Shown: positions 32,345 through 41,136, counted from the first letter of the stretch. The stretch: DNA of 64,000 nt from Pseudomonas putida (GCF_028682635.1 NZ_JANHLK010000009.1:166782-230781), one strand, 5' to 3'. The notes: a model not told the origin generated them from the letters alone. Program-made: numbers and translations.

Positions 32345-33640
32345 CTATCCTTGCGCGCGGCACCATTGCGCCGGATCACTCGGGTGACCCTGCTGACGAA
32401 TCGCAAAATACAACGCTGGTGTGTCCTGCCCGCCACTGTTACCGACAGTGGAGATGGATTCACCGGCTTTTACCACGTCACCCGCAGACTTGAGCAGTGT
32501 CTGGTTGTGACCATAAAGACTCAAAAAACCGTTACCGTGGTCGAGAATCACCAGCAGCCCGGCACCGCGCAACCAGTCGGCGAACACCACGCGACCGCCA
32601 TGCACCGCGTGCACGGTGCTGCCGGCAGAAGCGCCGATCATCACGCCGTCCCACTTGGTCCGGGTATCGTCGCCACGGCTTTCACCGAAGCGTGCCAACA
32701 GTCGACCATCAACCGGCCACGGAAGTTTGCCGCGGGTAGACGCAAATGCACCGCCAAAAGTTTCGCCTGAGCTTGAAACCAATGCGCCGGGTGTTGATTT
32801 AACGGGTTTGCGTGGGGCGTCATCGCTGGCATCTGCCTGCGCCTGGGCCTCACGTAAACGCTTTTTTTCGGCTTCCTGCTGGGCAATCAGCGCTTTCTGT
32901 CGCGCCTCTTCTGCCTCACGAGCCTGGCGGGCCAGGGTTTCCTCAATGGTTTTAAGGACTTTAGACAGGTCTGCATGATCCTGCTCACGGGCTGCCAGTT
33001 TCTGGTCGCGAGCCTTCACGTCGTCGTTGAGCTTGGCCAGGACTTGCTGGCGCTCCTGGCGAACCTTCTCGAGTTCGCCACGCTGGGTTTCGAGGCTGCT
33101 CTGTTGCACCAGCAACTGCGCTTGCTGCAGGCCGATGTCTTTTTCGACATTGGCCAGCTGGCGCAGGGTTTCGTTGAAATTCTTCAGCTGCTCCAGGCGG
33201 GCCTGGCTCAGGTAGTCGTAATAAGTGAGCGTGCGGGCGAACTTCTCGGGGTTCTGCTGGTTGAGCAGTAGTTTCAAGTACTCCTGGCGGCCGTTCTGAT
33301 AAGCCGCGCGGGCCTGGATGGCGATCAGTCGCTGCTGTTCAGTGCGCGCGCTCTGGAGTTTTTTTTTCTCCGCATCGAGTCGCTGCAACTCGGATTCGCT
33401 TTTCTGCAGCTCTTTTTGCAGGGCTTCGACCTGCTTCTCGAGCTTGCCCATCTCGGTCTCGGTGCCCTTGAGGTCTTTTTGCACGCCGGACTTTTCTTGC
33501 TGCAGCTTGCCCAGCAGTTTTTTCAGCTCGGCAATGTCCTGACGCGTGGCGTCCAACTGTTGCTGGGTTTGCGCGCGCTCGTCGGCGAAGGCCGGTTGGA
33601 GCAGGCAAGTCAGGGCAAGGGCTATCAGGACGCGGAGCAT
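32345..33640 (-). CDS. envC: Murein hydrolase activator, EnvC family
   Basis: Periplasmic coiled-coil protein of 431 residues that activates septal amidases during daughter-cell separation. A signal peptide (MLRVLIALALTCLLQPAFA) is followed by about 250 residues of heptad-rich coiled coil and a C-terminal LytM (M23) domain. The LytM zinc and catalytic positions are degenerate (LYGHNQTLL in place of HxH, and no metal HxxxD), as in EnvC, so it should activate rather than cut. The start is ATG 33640. The longer frame to 33820 is the translation of the REPIN upstream and is rejected. Confidence 0.93.
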   Translation of the reverse strand: MLRVLIALALTCLLQPAFADERAQTQQQLDATRQDIAELKKLLGKLQQEKSGVQKDLKGTETEMGKLEKQVEALQKELQKSESELQRLDAEKKKLQSARTEQQRLIAIQARAAYQNGRQEYLKLLLNQQNPEKFARTLTYYDYLSQARLEQLKNFNETLRQLANVEKDIGLQQAQLLVQQSSLETQRGELEKVRQERQQVLAKLNDDVKARDQKLAAREQDHADLSKVLKTIEETLARQAREAEEARQKALIAQQEAEKKRLREAQAQADASDDAPRKPVKSTPGALVSSSGETFGGAFASTRGKLPWPVDGRLLARFGESRGDDTRTKWDGVMIGASAGSTVHAVHGGRVVFADWLRGAGLLVILDHGNGFLSLYGHNQTLLKSAGDVVKAGESISTVGNSGGQDTPALYFAIRQQGHPSDPAQWCRAQG

Positions 33641-33754
33641 AGAGGCGGGCGACACCAGGGAAAGGGACGTCCTAGTATGCCCGCCAAGCGCAGCAAAAAA
33701 AATGCCCATTTCTGACTGTGTGATGACTGGACCCAAAAACACCCTAAAACCAAT

Positions 33755-33842
33755 GTGGGAGCGGGCTTGCTCGCGAATGCGATGGGTCAGGCGACGACGA
33801 TGTCGACTGATACTGCGCATTCGCGAGCAAGCCCGCTCCCAC
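33755..33842. repeat. REPIN, family A
   Basis: Arms GTGGGAGCGGGCTTGCTCGC and complement, about 45 bases apart. It lies in the gap between gpmI and envC on the same strand, so it could insulate the two transcripts. Confidence 0.93.
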
Positions 33843-33871
33843 AGGGTTTTATGGTGTTCGGGAAATCCTGG

Positions 33872-35401
33872 TCAGACCAGAATCGAAGTCCCGGTCATTT
33901 CCGCCGGTTGTTCCAGGCCCAGCAGTTTCAGCATGGTCGGTGCCACGTCCGCCAGCACGCCGCCTTCGCGGACTTTCAGGTCGCGCTTTCCGACATAGAT
34001 GAAGGGCACCGGCTCGGTGGTGTGCGCGGTATGGGCCTGGCCGGTGGCCTCGTCGGACATTTGCTCGACGTTGCCATGGTCGGCGGTGATCAGGGCTTCG
34101 CCGCCGACTTTATCCAGCGCTTCGACGATGCGGCCGACGCAAAGGTCCAGGCACTCGACCGCCTTGACCGCCGCTTCGAACACGCCGCTGTGGCCAACCA
34201 TGTCGCCGTTGGCGTAGTTGACCACGATCACGTCGTAACGCTGGTTTTCGATGGCGTCGACGATGCGGTCGGTGACTTCCGGAGCGCTCATCTCCGGCTG
34301 CAGGTCGTAGGTGGCGACTTTCGGCGACGGGATCAGGATGCGCTCTTCGCCCGGGAAAGGTTCTTCACGACCGCCGGAGAAGAAGAAGGTCACGTGGGCG
34401 TATTTTTCGGTTTCGGCGATGCGCAGCTGGGTCTTGCCGTTTTTCGCCAGGTAGTCGCCCAGCACGTTTTCCAGGCTGCCGGCAGCGAAGGCCGAAGGTG
34501 CAGGAATGCTGGCGGCGTATTGGGTCAGCATGACGAAGCCGGCCAGTTTTGGCTGACGGGCACGCTCGAATTCCTTGAAATCGTCTTCGACGAACACGCG
34601 GGTCAGTTCTCGGGCGCGGTCGGCGCGGAAGTTCATGAACACCACGGCGTCGCCGTCTTCGACCTTCACCGGCTCACCGATGGAGGTGGCTTTGACGAAC
34701 TCGTCGCTCTCGCCACGCGCGTACGCGGCCTGCAGGCCTTCCTGGGCGGTGGCGGCGTTGAATTCGCCATGGCCGTCGACGATCAGGTTGTAGGCCTGGG
34801 ATACACGGTCCCAGCGGTTGTCGCGATCCATGGCGAAATAACGGCCGATGAGGCTGGCGATGCGGCCTTTGCCCAGGGCCTGGAAGGTGGCGTCCAGCAG
34901 TTCGATCGACGATTGCGCGCTTTTCGGCGGGGTATCGCGGCCGTCGAGGAAGGCGTGCAGGTAGATTTTTTCAGCGCCGCGCTTGGCGGCCAGTTCGGCC
35001 ATGGCGACCAGGTGATCCTGGTGGCTGTGCACGCCGCCATCGGACAGCAGGCCCATGAAGTGCACGGCTTTACCGGCGGCGACGGCTTTATCCACGGCGG
35101 CGCAGATGGTCGGGTTCTCGAAGAACTCGCCGTCGCGGATCGATTTGGTCACGCGGGTGAAGTCCTGGTACACCACGCGGCCGGCGCCGAGGTTCATGTG
35201 GCCAACTTCGGAGTTGCCCATCTGGCCATCCGGCAGGCCAACGTCCATGCCGCTGCCGGAAATCAGGCCGTTGGGCACGGTGGCCCACAAACGATCCAGT
35301 ACCGGCTTCTTCGCCGCAAAGATGGCGTTGGATTCAGGGCTCTCACTGTGACCGAAGCCGTCGAGAATAATCAGGACCAAAGGTTTAGGCGTGGTAGTCA
35401 T
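33872..35401 (-). CDS. gpmI: 2,3-bisphosphoglycerate-independent phosphoglycerate mutase
   Basis: Interconverts 3- and 2-phosphoglycerate with Mn2+, using a phosphoserine intermediate. It has 509 residues, the usual length. The metal/nucleophile elements are seen: [29 protein letters not shown] with the phospho-Ser, [20 protein letters not shown] and, near the C terminus, [12 protein letters not shown] and [14 protein letters not shown] at 35401. It belongs to the conserved gpmI-envC-ctpA-yibQ order. Confidence 0.97.
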   Translation of the reverse strand: MTTTPKPLVLIILDGFGHSESPESNAIFAAKKPVLDRLWATVPNGLISGSGMDVGLPDGQMGNSEVGHMNLGAGRVVYQDFTRVTKSIRDGEFFENPTICAAVDKAVAAGKAVHFMGLLSDGGVHSHQDHLVAMAELAAKRGAEKIYLHAFLDGRDTPPKSAQSSIELLDATFQALGKGRIASLIGRYFAMDRDNRWDRVSQAYNLIVDGHGEFNAATAQEGLQAAYARGESDEFVKATSIGEPVKVEDGDAVVFMNFRADRARELTRVFVEDDFKEFERARQPKLAGFVMLTQYAASIPAPSAFAAGSLENVLGDYLAKNGKTQLRIAETEKYAHVTFFFSGGREEPFPGEERILIPSPKVATYDLQPEMSAPEVTDRIVDAIENQRYDVIVVNYANGDMVGHSGVFEAAVKAVECLDLCVGRIVEALDKVGGEALITADHGNVEQMSDEATGQAHTAHTTEPVPFIYVGKRDLKVREGGVLADVAPTMLKLLGLEQPAEMTGTSILV

Positions 35402-35554
35402 GGAGTCCGCTCGTGGCTAAATTAAAAGAGGGCGATGGAAAAGGGAGTGGCAGTTTAAAGCGAAGTTCCGGCCACGTCACCGCCGGACGGGGTTTGGCCC
35501 ACCATAGTGGCTGTGTATACTGGCCGACATTTTAACGCCCTGGAACCTCCTTCG

Positions 35555-35968
35555 ATGGTTGCTCACCTGATTGAATTTGCCACTAACCACTACATCCTCG
35601 TCGGTATCTTCGTCGTACTGCTGGCGTTGCTGATCGCCTATCAGATGCAGGGCGGCGGCCGTAGCCTGAGCACTGGCGAACTGACTGGCCTTGTCAACAA
35701 GGATGCCGGCGTGGTGATCGACATTCGTCCGACCAAGGACTTCGCCGCCGGTCATATTGTAGGCGCGCTGAGCATTCCTCACGACAAACTGGCTGCACGC
35801 GTCGGCGAGCTGGAAAAACACAAGGCCAAGACCATCATCCTGGTCGACGCCATGGGCCAGACGGCCGGTACCCACGCCCGCGAGCTGGTGAAGGCAGGTT
35901 TCACCGCCGCCAAGCTGTCCGGTGGTGTGTCCAGCTGGAAAGCCGACAATCTGCCGCTGGTGAAGTGA
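35555..35968 (+). CDS. Membrane-anchored rhodanese-like protein
   Basis: A 137-residue protein with one N-terminal membrane segment (HYILVGIFVVLLALLIAYQM) and a single rhodanese domain (LVNKDAGVVIDIRPTKDFAAGHIVGALSIP). The active-site loop reads TIILVDAMGQTAGTHA, so the catalytic Cys of rhodaneses is absent and sulfurtransferase activity is unlikely. It matches the YibN-type protein that precedes grxC and secB in many gamma-proteobacteria. The ATG at 35555 follows GGAA; the longer frame from 35507 is unsupported. One base separates it from grxC. Confidence 0.9.
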   Translation: MVAHLIEFATNHYILVGIFVVLLALLIAYQMQGGGRSLSTGELTGLVNKDAGVVIDIRPTKDFAAGHIVGALSIPHDKLAARVGELEKHKAKTIILVDAMGQTAGTHARELVKAGFTAAKLSGGVSSWKADNLPLVK

Positions 35969-35969
35969 T

Positions 35970-36224
35970 ATGAGCAACGTCGTCGTCTATTCCAGCGATT
36001 ACTGCCCTTATTGCTCCCGAGCCAAGTACCTGCTCGAGAACAAAGGCGTGGCCTTCGAAGAGATCAAGGTCGATGGCAAGCCGCAGGTGCGCGCCGCGAT
36101 GGCTCAGAAAGCCGGACGCACGTCCGTGCCGCAGATCTGGATCGGCAGCACCCACGTTGGCGGTTGTGATGATTTGTTTGCCCTGGAGCGCGCCGGCAAG
36201 CTCGACGCGCTGCTCAAGGCCTGA
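35970..36224 (+). CDS. grxC: Glutaredoxin 3
   Basis: An 84-residue cytosolic thiol-disulfide oxidoreductase that uses glutathione. The dithiol motif YCPYCSRAK, the cis-Pro in TSVPQIWIG and the GG in [12 protein letters not shown] are all there. It stands between the rhodanese gene and secB, as in many Pseudomonas genomes, and probably shares their promoter. Confidence 0.96.
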   Translation: MSNVVVYSSDYCPYCSRAKYLLENKGVAFEEIKVDGKPQVRAAMAQKAGRTSVPQIWIGSTHVGGCDDLFALERAGKLDALLKA

Positions 36225-36267
36225 AATTCCATACCCTATAAAAGCCCAAGATCAGAAAGGATCTGAG

Positions 36268-36753
36268 ATGACTGACCAACAGAACACTGCAGCCAGCGAA
36301 GAAGAAACCGCACCGCAATTCTCCTTGCAGCGCATCTACGTACGTGACTTGTCCTTCGAAGCCCCGAAAAGCCCGGCGATCTTCCGCCAGCAGTGGGAGC
36401 CGAGTGTCGGTCTGGATCTCAATACCCGTCAAAAGGCTCTGGAAGGCGACTTCCACGAGGTCGTGCTGACCCTGTCGGTCACCGTGAAGAACGGTGACGA
36501 AGTGGCATTCATCGCCGAAGTGCAACAGGCGGGTATCTTCCTGATCAAGAACCTCGACGACGCTTCGATGAGCCACACCCTGGGTGCATTCTGCCCGAAC
36601 ATCCTGTTCCCGTACGCTCGCGAAGCGCTGGACAGCCTGGTGACCCGTGGTTCGTTCCCGGCCCTGATGCTGGCTCCGGTGAACTTCGACGCGCTGTACG
36701 CGCAAGAACTGCAACGCATGCAGGCAGCGGGCGAGACGCCGACCGTTCAATAA
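36268..36753 (+). CDS. secB: Protein-export chaperone SecB
   Basis: Tetrameric cytosolic chaperone of 161 residues that keeps preproteins unfolded for SecA. The N-terminal [19 protein letters not shown] and the C-terminal segment [21 protein letters not shown] and [17 protein letters not shown] are diagnostic. The ATG at 36268 has AAAGGA nine bases before it; the longer frame from 36073 overlaps grxC. A very long perfect hairpin follows. Confidence 0.97.
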   Translation: MTDQQNTAASEEETAPQFSLQRIYVRDLSFEAPKSPAIFRQQWEPSVGLDLNTRQKALEGDFHEVVLTLSVTVKNGDEVAFIAEVQQAGIFLIKNLDDASMSHTLGAFCPNILFPYAREALDSLVTRGSFPALMLAPVNFDALYAQELQRMQAAGETPTVQ

Positions 36754-36757
36754 AAGC

Positions 36758-36817
36758 TTCGTTTGCTCCATGAAAAAAGCGCCTATTCAGAGGCGCTTTT
36801 TTCATGGAGCAAACGAA
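36758..36817. terminator. Perfect 27-bp inverted repeat, bidirectional terminator of secB and trmL
   Basis: TTCGTTTGCTCCATGAAAAA-containing arm (36758-36784) and its exact complement (36791-36817) flank a six-base loop. It holds an AAAAAAGCGCCT/AGGCGCTTTTTT core, a classic bidirectional terminator, extended outward by 13 perfectly paired bases. It ends just before a REP element. Confidence 0.9.
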
Positions 36818-36825
36818 ACCTTCGA

Positions 36826-36927
36826 GTAGGAGCTGGCTTGCCAGCGAAGGGCCATAACATTCAACCTTTGAGCTGGCCGATACACCGCTTTCGCTGCGAT
36901 GCGGCGACCCGACAAGCCAGCTCCTAC
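36826..36927. repeat. REP inverted pair, family B
   Basis: GTAGGAGCTGGCTTGCCAGC and the inverted sequence ACAAGCCAGCTCCTAC, about 60 bases apart. Related units lie at 47111 and 57137. It fills the space between the convergent secB and trmL genes. Confidence 0.88.
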
Positions 36928-36940
36928 AAGGACGGTGGTG

Positions 36941-37396
36941 TTATTTGAAATCGTTTTGGCGCCAGGCCTCGTACACGGCCACCGCGACAGTGTTGGACAG
37001 GTTCAGGCTGCGGCAGCCTTCACGCATCGGCAGACGCAAGCGTTGTTCTGCGGGCAGGGCGTCGAGCACATCGGAGGGCAGGCCACGGCTTTCCGGGCCG
37101 AACAGGAACGCATCGCCCGGTTCGAAGCTGGCGTCGTGGAACGGTCGCGAGCCCTTGGTGGTGAAGGCAAACACCCGCGGATGACCGAGGCTTTCCAGGC
37201 AGCTGGCCAAGTCCGCGTGGCGTTGCAGGGTGGCATACTCGTGGTAATCGAGGCCGGCCCGGCGCAGGCGCTTGTCGTCCATCTCGAAGCCCAGCGGTTC
37301 GATCAAATGCAGGTGGCAGCCACTGTTGGCGCACAGCCTGATAACGTTGCCGGTGTTCGGCGGAATTTCTGGTTGGAAAAGGATGACGTGAAACAT
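36941..37396 (-). CDS. trmL: tRNA (cytidine/uridine-34 2'-O)-methyltransferase TrmL
   Basis: SPOUT-fold methyltransferase of 151 residues acting on the wobble base of the leucine tRNAs. The opening MFHVILFQPEIPPNTGNVIRLCAN, the knot element AFLFGPESRGLP and LRLPMREGCRSLNLSNTVAVAVYEA are diagnostic. The start codon at 37396 lies inside a CATG that is also read as ATG on the other strand, so the gene on the right begins within three bases of it. An upstream-extended frame to 37531 overlaps that neighbour and is rejected. Confidence 0.95.
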   Translation of the reverse strand: MFHVILFQPEIPPNTGNVIRLCANSGCHLHLIEPLGFEMDDKRLRRAGLDYHEYATLQRHADLASCLESLGHPRVFAFTTKGSRPFHDASFEPGDAFLFGPESRGLPSDVLDALPAEQRLRLPMREGCRSLNLSNTVAVAVYEAWRQNDFK

Positions 37397-37835
37397 GCAC
37401 GGCTCCGAAGGTAAAGATGAGCGGCATTCTACGCCGCAAGCCGACCCTCGTTCGAAACTATTCCCGCGTGTGATGGCTTCACTGGCAATCGTCGGGGTCA
37501 TGGTGGGGCTGATGATCGGTCGCCTGACCACTCCCGACCCCAGTCAATTGCAGCAGGTCGAGGTCACCGGTGACGGGCTGGTGGTGTGGTTCAACAACGA
37601 ACCCAAGACCCACGGTGAGATCGTCGATGGCAGCGTTGCGCTGCTGTTCGAGGCTGAGGGCAGGGCGCAGAAGGGCCAGCTCAAGCTCCATGACAAGGAC
37701 GTGAACTGGCGCGTGCGTAAAAGTGATGGGGGATTGTTGCTGACGCTGGTGGCGGCCCGGCCCCTGCAGGGGGAGTGGACCGGTAGCGAGGTCGATGACC
37801 GCTGGCGGCTGGAGATCCATCTCCGGGAGCAATAA
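37395..37835 (+). CDS. Small membrane protein of unknown function, divergent from trmL
   Basis: A 146-residue protein. A basic N-terminal cytosolic segment (HGSEGKDERHSTPQADPRSK) is followed by one membrane segment (VMASLAIVGVMVGLMIGRL), a periplasmic linker and an 80-residue globular part rich in beta (VEVTGDGLVVWFNNEPKTHGEIVDGSVALLF). I do not recognise a named family. The ATG at 37395 shares the CATG with trmL; AAAAGGA lies about 12 bases upstream. ATG at 37471 would leave the membrane helix at the very N terminus and is an alternative. A PAO1 gene of similar size lies between trmL and ntrC as I recall. Confidence 0.75.
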   Translation: MHGSEGKDERHSTPQADPRSKLFPRVMASLAIVGVMVGLMIGRLTTPDPSQLQQVEVTGDGLVVWFNNEPKTHGEIVDGSVALLFEAEGRAQKGQLKLHDKDVNWRVRKSDGGLLLTLVAARPLQGEWTGSEVDDRWRLEIHLREQ

Positions 37836-38050
37836 AAGAGGGGAATCCCCGGCCTGCCTGTACCAAGGTCCCCAAAACGGGAGGGTTCGCGCATCGCGCC
37901 TGAACCCGGTGTAAAGAGGGAATCCCCGGCCTGCCTGTACCAAGGACCCCAAAACTGGGGGGGGCTCGTCGCTTGTGCGGTGTGAGCCCGGTGTAAAGAG
38001 GGGAATCCCCGGCCTGCCTGTACCAAGGTCCCCGAAACTGGGTAGTGATC
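37835..38050. repeat. Three-unit direct repeat with hairpin spacers
   Basis: The block AAAGAGGGGAATCCCCGGCC through about 45 bases occurs at 37835, 37912 and 37995, with periods of 77 and 83 bases. Between units 1-2 and 2-3 lies a hairpin with stem GGGTTC/GAACCC and GGGCTC/GAGCCC respectively, so one base pair changed on both sides. Other internal palindromes (GGGGAATCCCC, CCCC-AAAACT-GGGG) also pair. The first unit overlaps the stop codon of the membrane-protein gene. The family is not one I can name. Confidence 0.85.
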
Positions 38051-38127
38051 TGAATCACTGATGAGACTATTGCAGGGGGCGTGCCAGCTTTTAACAAGTT
38101 GAAACAGAAAGTTGCCCGCAAGCGTCA

Positions 38128-38160
38128 AAAGCCCCGCAATCCGAGGCTTTCGTGTTTTTT
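38128..38160. terminator. Possible terminator
   Basis: AAAGCC...GGCTTT with a run of six T's (38155-38160) in the gap between the repeats and the REPIN. Weak stem; listed with reserve. Confidence 0.4.
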
Positions 38161-38259
38161 CGATAGGGGTTCGATTGCGAACGCAGGGGTGATTTCAGAT
38201 CAGTTGCCGTGCGCGATTGCGGGTCACTGTGCATTCAGTCGGTGCGCGCGGATCTGAAT

Positions 38260-38347
38260 GTGGGAGCGGGCTTGCTCGCGAAAGCGGTGTGTCAGTCCAC
38301 ATTGATGTTGAATCTGATGGCCCCTTCGCGAGCAAGCCCGCTCCCAC
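38260..38347. repeat. REPIN, family A
   Basis: GTGGGAGCGGGCTTGCTCGC and complement, about 45 bases apart, in the gap between the direct repeats and ntrC. The arms equal those at 25886 almost base for base, including the loop-side GAAAGCGGTGTGTCAGTC. Confidence 0.93.
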
Positions 38348-38375
38348 ATTGTTCGGTGTAAACCATCGGCCCTGC

Positions 38376-39812
38376 TTAACCCTCATCCCCCTCATCATCA
38401 TCCCCACCATCAACCTTCATCCCCAGCTCCTTGATCTTGCGAGTCAGGGTGTTGCGCCCCCAGCCCAGCAGCACGGCGGCATCCCGGCGGCGGCCGGCGG
38501 TGTGCTTGAGGGCGGTTTCGATCATGATCCGCTCGAAGGTCGGCACCGCACTGTCCAGCAGGCTGGACTGACCGCGAGCCAGGGCCTGGTCGGCCCATTG
38601 GCGCAGCGCCTGTTCCCAGTTGGTCACCGGCGCCGAATCCTGCGGAAGGCTCAGCAGCTCCGGTGGCAGGTCGCCGATGTGCACTTCGCGACCCGAAGCC
38701 ATCACGGTGATCCAGCGGCAGGTGTTCTCCAGCTGGCGCACGTTGCCCGGCCATGGCAGGTTCTTCAGGTATTCCTCTGTTTCGCTCTTCAGCAGTTTCG
38801 GCTCGACGGCCAGTTCCTGCGCGGCGCGGCTGAGGAAATGCTTGGCCAGGGTCGGGATGTCTTCGCGACGGTCCGACAGGCGCGGTATGTGGATGCGGAT
38901 CACGTTGAGGCGGTGGAACAGGTCTTCACGGAATTTCCCTGCATGCACCAGGGTTTCCAGGTTCTGGTGCGTCGCGGCGATGATCCGCACATCGACTTTG
39001 ACCGGGACGTGACCCCCGACACGGTAGAACTCGCCGTCGGCCAGTACGCGCAGCAAACGGGTCTGGGTGTCGGCCGGCATGTCGCCGATTTCATCAAGAA
39101 ACAGCGTACCGCCATCGGCCTGCTCGAAACGCCCGCGACGCAGGTTGGCCGCGCCAGTGAAGGCGCCTTTCTCATGGCCGAACAGCTCGGATTCCATCAG
39201 GTCTTTTGGGATCGCCGCCATGTTCAGTGCAATGAACGGCGAAGCCGCGCGTGGGCTGTGGCGGTGCAGGGCGTGGGCCACCAGTTCTTTACCGGTACCC
39301 GATTCGCCGTTGATCAACACGGTGATGTTGGAATGGCTCAGGCGCCCGATGGCGCGAAACACTTCCTGCATCGCCGGCGCTTCGCCGATGATTTCCGGGG
39401 TGCGGGTCAATGCGACCGGGACTTCCAGGCCTTGCTGTTCCTGGGCGTGCTGGTTGGCGCGCTTGACCAGCGAGACCGCCTCGTCGACATCGAACGGCTT
39501 GGGCAGGTATTCGAATGCGCCGCCCTGATAGGACGCGACAGCGCTGTCCAGATCGGAGTGCGCGGTCATGATGATCACTGGCAGCCGTGGGTGTTGCTCG
39601 CGAATCCGCGCCAGGAGGTCCAGGCCGCTGGCACCGGGCATGCGGATGTCGGAGATGATCACGTCCGGCTGCTGGCGCGCCAGGCGGCTCATCACGCCAT
39701 CGGCGCTGTCGAAGCTTTGCGTGGTCATGCCTTCCTGCTGCAAGGCTTTTTCCAGGACCCAACGGATAGAACGGTCGTCATCGACGATCCACACGGTTTC
39801 ACTACGGCTCAT
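38376..39812 (-). CDS. ntrC: Nitrogen regulation response regulator NtrC
   Basis: Enhancer-binding activator of sigma-54 promoters in nitrogen limitation. It has 478 residues: an N-terminal receiver domain with phospho-acceptor D54 (DVIISDIRMPG), then the AAA+ domain with GESGTGKE, EKGAFTGAANLR that touches sigma-54, and GTLFLDEIGDM, then a Fis-type helix-turn-helix at the C terminus (DAAVLLGWGRNTLTRKIKELG). A Gly/Asp tail (KVDGGDDDEGDEG) is present. Its ATG overlaps the ntrB stop as ATGA. It should control glnA upstream through candidate sites listed below. Confidence 0.97.
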   Translation of the reverse strand: MSRSETVWIVDDDRSIRWVLEKALQQEGMTTQSFDSADGVMSRLARQQPDVIISDIRMPGASGLDLLARIREQHPRLPVIIMTAHSDLDSAVASYQGGAFEYLPKPFDVDEAVSLVKRANQHAQEQQGLEVPVALTRTPEIIGEAPAMQEVFRAIGRLSHSNITVLINGESGTGKELVAHALHRHSPRAASPFIALNMAAIPKDLMESELFGHEKGAFTGAANLRRGRFEQADGGTLFLDEIGDMPADTQTRLLRVLADGEFYRVGGHVPVKVDVRIIAATHQNLETLVHAGKFREDLFHRLNVIRIHIPRLSDRREDIPTLAKHFLSRAAQELAVEPKLLKSETEEYLKNLPWPGNVRQLENTCRWITVMASGREVHIGDLPPELLSLPQDSAPVTNWEQALRQWADQALARGQSSLLDSAVPTFERIMIETALKHTAGRRRDAAVLLGWGRNTLTRKIKELGMKVDGGDDDEGDEG

Positions 39813-40894
39813 GTCGATGTGGCTCCTTGTTCCAGTGGCAGAAAGATCGAGAACGTGGTGTGGCCGGGGTGGCTGTCACATTCGATCAAGCCCTGGTGCT
39901 GGCTGATGATGTTCTGGGTAATGGCCAGGCCCAGCCCGGTACCGTCCGGACGGCCGCTGACCATGGGGAAGAAGATGGTTTCCTGAAGATCCGCAGGAAT
40001 GCCCGGACCGTTGTCGATAATTTCGATCTTGGTCACCAGGCGGTGGCGCACATGACCAATGGTGAACTGGCGCATGGCCCGGGTGCGCAGGGTGATGCGG
40101 CCCAGGCGCAACTCGTTCTGGCTGCTGATAGCCTGCATCGCGTTGCGCACGATATTCAGCACGGCCTGGATCATTTGTTCACGATCGATCAGGACGTCAG
40201 GAATGCTCGGGTCGTAGTCGCGCACCAGCGTGATGCAGCCCTGGCTTTCGGCCTCGACCAGATGGCAGACGCGCTCCAGCACTTCGTGAATGTTGCACAT
40301 GGCCAGCGATGGCAACTTGTTCGAGCCGAGCATGCGATCGACCAGGTTGCGCAGGCGATCGGCCTCTTCAATGATGACATTGGTGTAGTCGCGCAGGCTT
40401 TCTTCCGGCAGCTCGCGTGCCAGCAGCTGCGCCGCGCCGCGGATACCACCCAGCGGATTCTTGATTTCATGGGCCAGGCCGCGGACCAGCATCTTGCTGG
40501 TTTCCTGCTTCGACAGCTGGGCCTCTTCCTTGGTGATGCGCAGCAAGCGGTCGCGGGGATGGACTTCGAGCAGGAGCAGGGTATCGCCATTGCTCAGGAT
40601 CGGCGTTACCGCGTAATCGACCGTCAGGGTCTGGCCGGTGAGGGCGGTGAGCATGGCTTCGCGCTTGGTGAACGGATGCGCCTGCTGCACCGCCTGGCGC
40701 AATGAATTGAGCGCCTCGGTGGATTCGGTGAACAGCTCGCTGATGAACTGCCCATGGCTGCGCTGGCCGCTGATGGCCAGGAGCATTTCCGCCGCGGGGT
40801 TCATGTACTCAAGGCGCAGTTCGGCGTTGAGCAGAATGGTGGCGGTGGTCAGGTTGTCGAGAAGCAAGCGATGCAGTGCGTCACTGATGGTCAT
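39809..40894 (-). CDS. ntrB: Nitrogen regulation sensor histidine kinase NtrB
   Basis: Cytosolic histidine kinase/phosphatase of 361 residues that phosphorylates NtrC when nitrogen is low. The N-terminal PAS domain (LLDNLTTATILLNAELRLEYMNPAAE) is followed by the H box GLAHEIKNPLGGIRGAAQLL and the ATP-binding boxes NIVRNAMQAI, IDNGPGIPADLQETIF and GTGLGLAITQNII. No membrane segment occurs, as expected for NtrB. It is the first gene of the pair with ntrC and is preceded by a candidate NtrC site at 41094. Confidence 0.97.
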   Translation of the reverse strand: MTISDALHRLLLDNLTTATILLNAELRLEYMNPAAEMLLAISGQRSHGQFISELFTESTEALNSLRQAVQQAHPFTKREAMLTALTGQTLTVDYAVTPILSNGDTLLLLEVHPRDRLLRITKEEAQLSKQETSKMLVRGLAHEIKNPLGGIRGAAQLLARELPEESLRDYTNVIIEEADRLRNLVDRMLGSNKLPSLAMCNIHEVLERVCHLVEAESQGCITLVRDYDPSIPDVLIDREQMIQAVLNIVRNAMQAISSQNELRLGRITLRTRAMRQFTIGHVRHRLVTKIEIIDNGPGIPADLQETIFFPMVSGRPDGTGLGLAITQNIISQHQGLIECDSHPGHTTFSIFLPLEQGATST

Positions 40895-41093
40895 TCAGGA
40901 CCTCTTTTGGAGCAGGGCGCGCGCATGAATAAAGCGCTGATACGAGGAAAATGCAAAAACCAAACCAAGGCTCCGAAAAGAAGCGTTTAACCCCTGAAAC
41001 GGGTGTTTAACGCTCGATTGCGTGGCGTTCTGCCAGCTTCAGCGGGTAATTTCGAACCAAAATGGGCTGCAATGTGCGCGGGGTGCAACCATT

Positions 41094-41110
41094 CGCACCA
41101 ATATAGTGCG
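41094..41110. promoter_or_regulatory. Candidate NtrC-binding site upstream of ntrB
   Basis: CGCACCAATATAGTGCG matches the NtrC dyad TGCACC-N5-GGTGCA at nine of twelve fixed positions, about 200 bases before the ntrB start. It suggests autoregulation of ntrBC, known in enteric bacteria and inferred here. Confidence 0.6.
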
Positions 41111-41136
41111 CAAGCCGGGACAAGGTAAGAAGTCCT

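Noticed and set aside
33641..33820. N-terminal extension of EnvC
   Set aside because: The extra 60 residues are the translation of the REPIN (RIREQARSHIGF) and hide the signal peptide that begins at MLRVLIALAL.
33755..35425. 556-codon plus-strand frame opposite gpmI
   Set aside because: Mirror of the gpmI coding frame, starting inside a REPIN.
37835..38050. Three spaced repeats resembling a short CRISPR array
   Set aside because: Only three units, spacers are themselves self-complementary and similar to each other, and no cas genes are near.
37544..38128. 194-codon minus-strand frame through the triple repeat
   Set aside because: It is produced by the repeats themselves (RQAGDS repeated) and overlaps a real gene.
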